Below, one piece after another: positions 5,997 through 6,108 of a stretch of DNA of 6,108 nucleotides. The stretch's first letter is position 1, and each line of letters starts with the position of its first letter. The stretch is from Pseudomonadota bacterium (GTDB lineage Bacteria; Pseudomonadota; Alphaproteobacteria; Rhizobiales; Rhizobiaceae): NCBI GenBank assembly GCA_023419995.1, contig JAEZXF010000327.1, positions 1-6,108 on the forward strand, given 5' to 3'. The translations under genes and the position numbers were made by a program. The notes below the pieces were generated by a model that was given only the letters and a program-made list of their open reading frames with translations, was not told where the DNA came from and searched no databases.

Positions 5997-6108
5997 ATGA
6001 CCACATCCCCCACGTCATCTGGCCCCACGTCTTCTGGCCCCACGTCTTCTGGCCCCACGGCTTCTGGCCCCATGTCCTCCGGCTCCGGCGTTTTCGCGGT
6101 CCTCCCGC
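5997..6108 (+). CDS. lon: Probable ATP-dependent protease Lon, N-terminal 37 residues only
   Basis: The frame opens at ATG 5997 and runs off the window. After a low-complexity stretch it reaches GVFAVLP (residues 31-37), which fits the first beta strand of the Lon N-terminal substrate-binding domain (typically PVLPLRD, then VVFPHM). The assignment rests on this short match plus position, since lon commonly follows clpX in Hyphomicrobiales. Lon is a single-chain AAA+ protease degrading misfolded and regulatory proteins in the cytoplasm. The leader before the domain is unusual: residues 5-29 are five copies of a PTSSG-like unit encoded by a 15-bp tandem repeat. The repeat uses the serine codon TCT six times, a codon I do not see in clpP or clpX. 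The catalytic and ATPase parts lie outside the window. Confidence 0.75.
   Translation, partial: MTTSPTSSGPTSSGPTSSGPTASGPMSSGSGVFAVLP
6009..6083 (+). repeat. 15-bp in-frame tandem repeat, five units, in the lon N-terminus
   Basis: Units start at 6009, 6024, 6039, 6054 and 6069, each 15 bases with the pattern CCC ACG TCT TCT GGC. Units 2 and 3 are identical, unit 1 differs by one base (TCA), unit 4 by one base (GCT), and unit 5 by three (ATG, TCC, TCC). They encode PTSSG, PTSSG, PTSSG, PTASG and PMSSG. A 15-base period keeps frame when units are lost or gained, so length variation among strains would be tolerated. Confidence 0.95.

Noticed and set aside
6072..6074. Internal ATG as the true lon start, which would leave most of the repeat untranslated
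   Set aside because: No purine-rich site precedes it, whereas ATG 5997 has GAAAGG at seven bases. The repeat is in frame with a 15-base period and lacks stops. It remains possible and is noted under the lon repeat finding.

Overview
The window is GC-rich bacterial DNA with strong G/C bias at third codon positions, and all seven supported genes lie on the plus strand. The order clpP, clpX, then the start of a probable lon, together with the protein sequences, points to an alphaproteobacterium, most likely of the Hyphomicrobiales (Rhizobiales). I cannot name the genus. Nothing indicates a mobile element, phage, CRISPR array, tRNA or rRNA. This is ordinary chromosomal housekeeping DNA, and I found no convincing undescribed system.

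Left part (1-2124): the C-terminal part of a CoA_binding_2-type protein, then a complete PLP enzyme of the O-acetylhomoserine sulfhydrylase (MetY) class, then a small cupin. The gaps are 60 and 42 bases and no terminator with a U-tract is visible, so the three are probably co-transcribed. The theme is sulfur assimilation into homocysteine/methionine. The roles of the two flanking small proteins are not known.

Middle (2125-3360): after a 132-base gap with a weak promoter-like pair and a GC-rich hairpin comes a FAD-dependent amine oxidase of the DAO superfamily. It resembles monomeric sarcosine oxidase / N-methyltryptophan oxidase and keeps the cysteine that carries covalent flavin in that group.

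Right part (3361-6108): the proteolysis cluster. ClpP (serine peptidase chamber) and ClpX (AAA+ unfoldase) form the ClpXP protease. The probable Lon protease starts at 5997 and runs off the window. The clpP upstream region has a -10 element close to the alphaproteobacterial heat-shock (RpoH) consensus. The 289-base clpP-clpX gap has a good sigma-70-like promoter directly preceded by a 7-2-7 inverted repeat. clpX ends at a strong intrinsic terminator, so lon probably has its own promoter, which I could not identify.

The points most worth a second look are the in-frame 15-bp tandem repeat in the lon N-terminus, the 10-bp hairpin two bases upstream of the lon ribosome binding site, and the inverted repeats at the clpX and clpP promoters.
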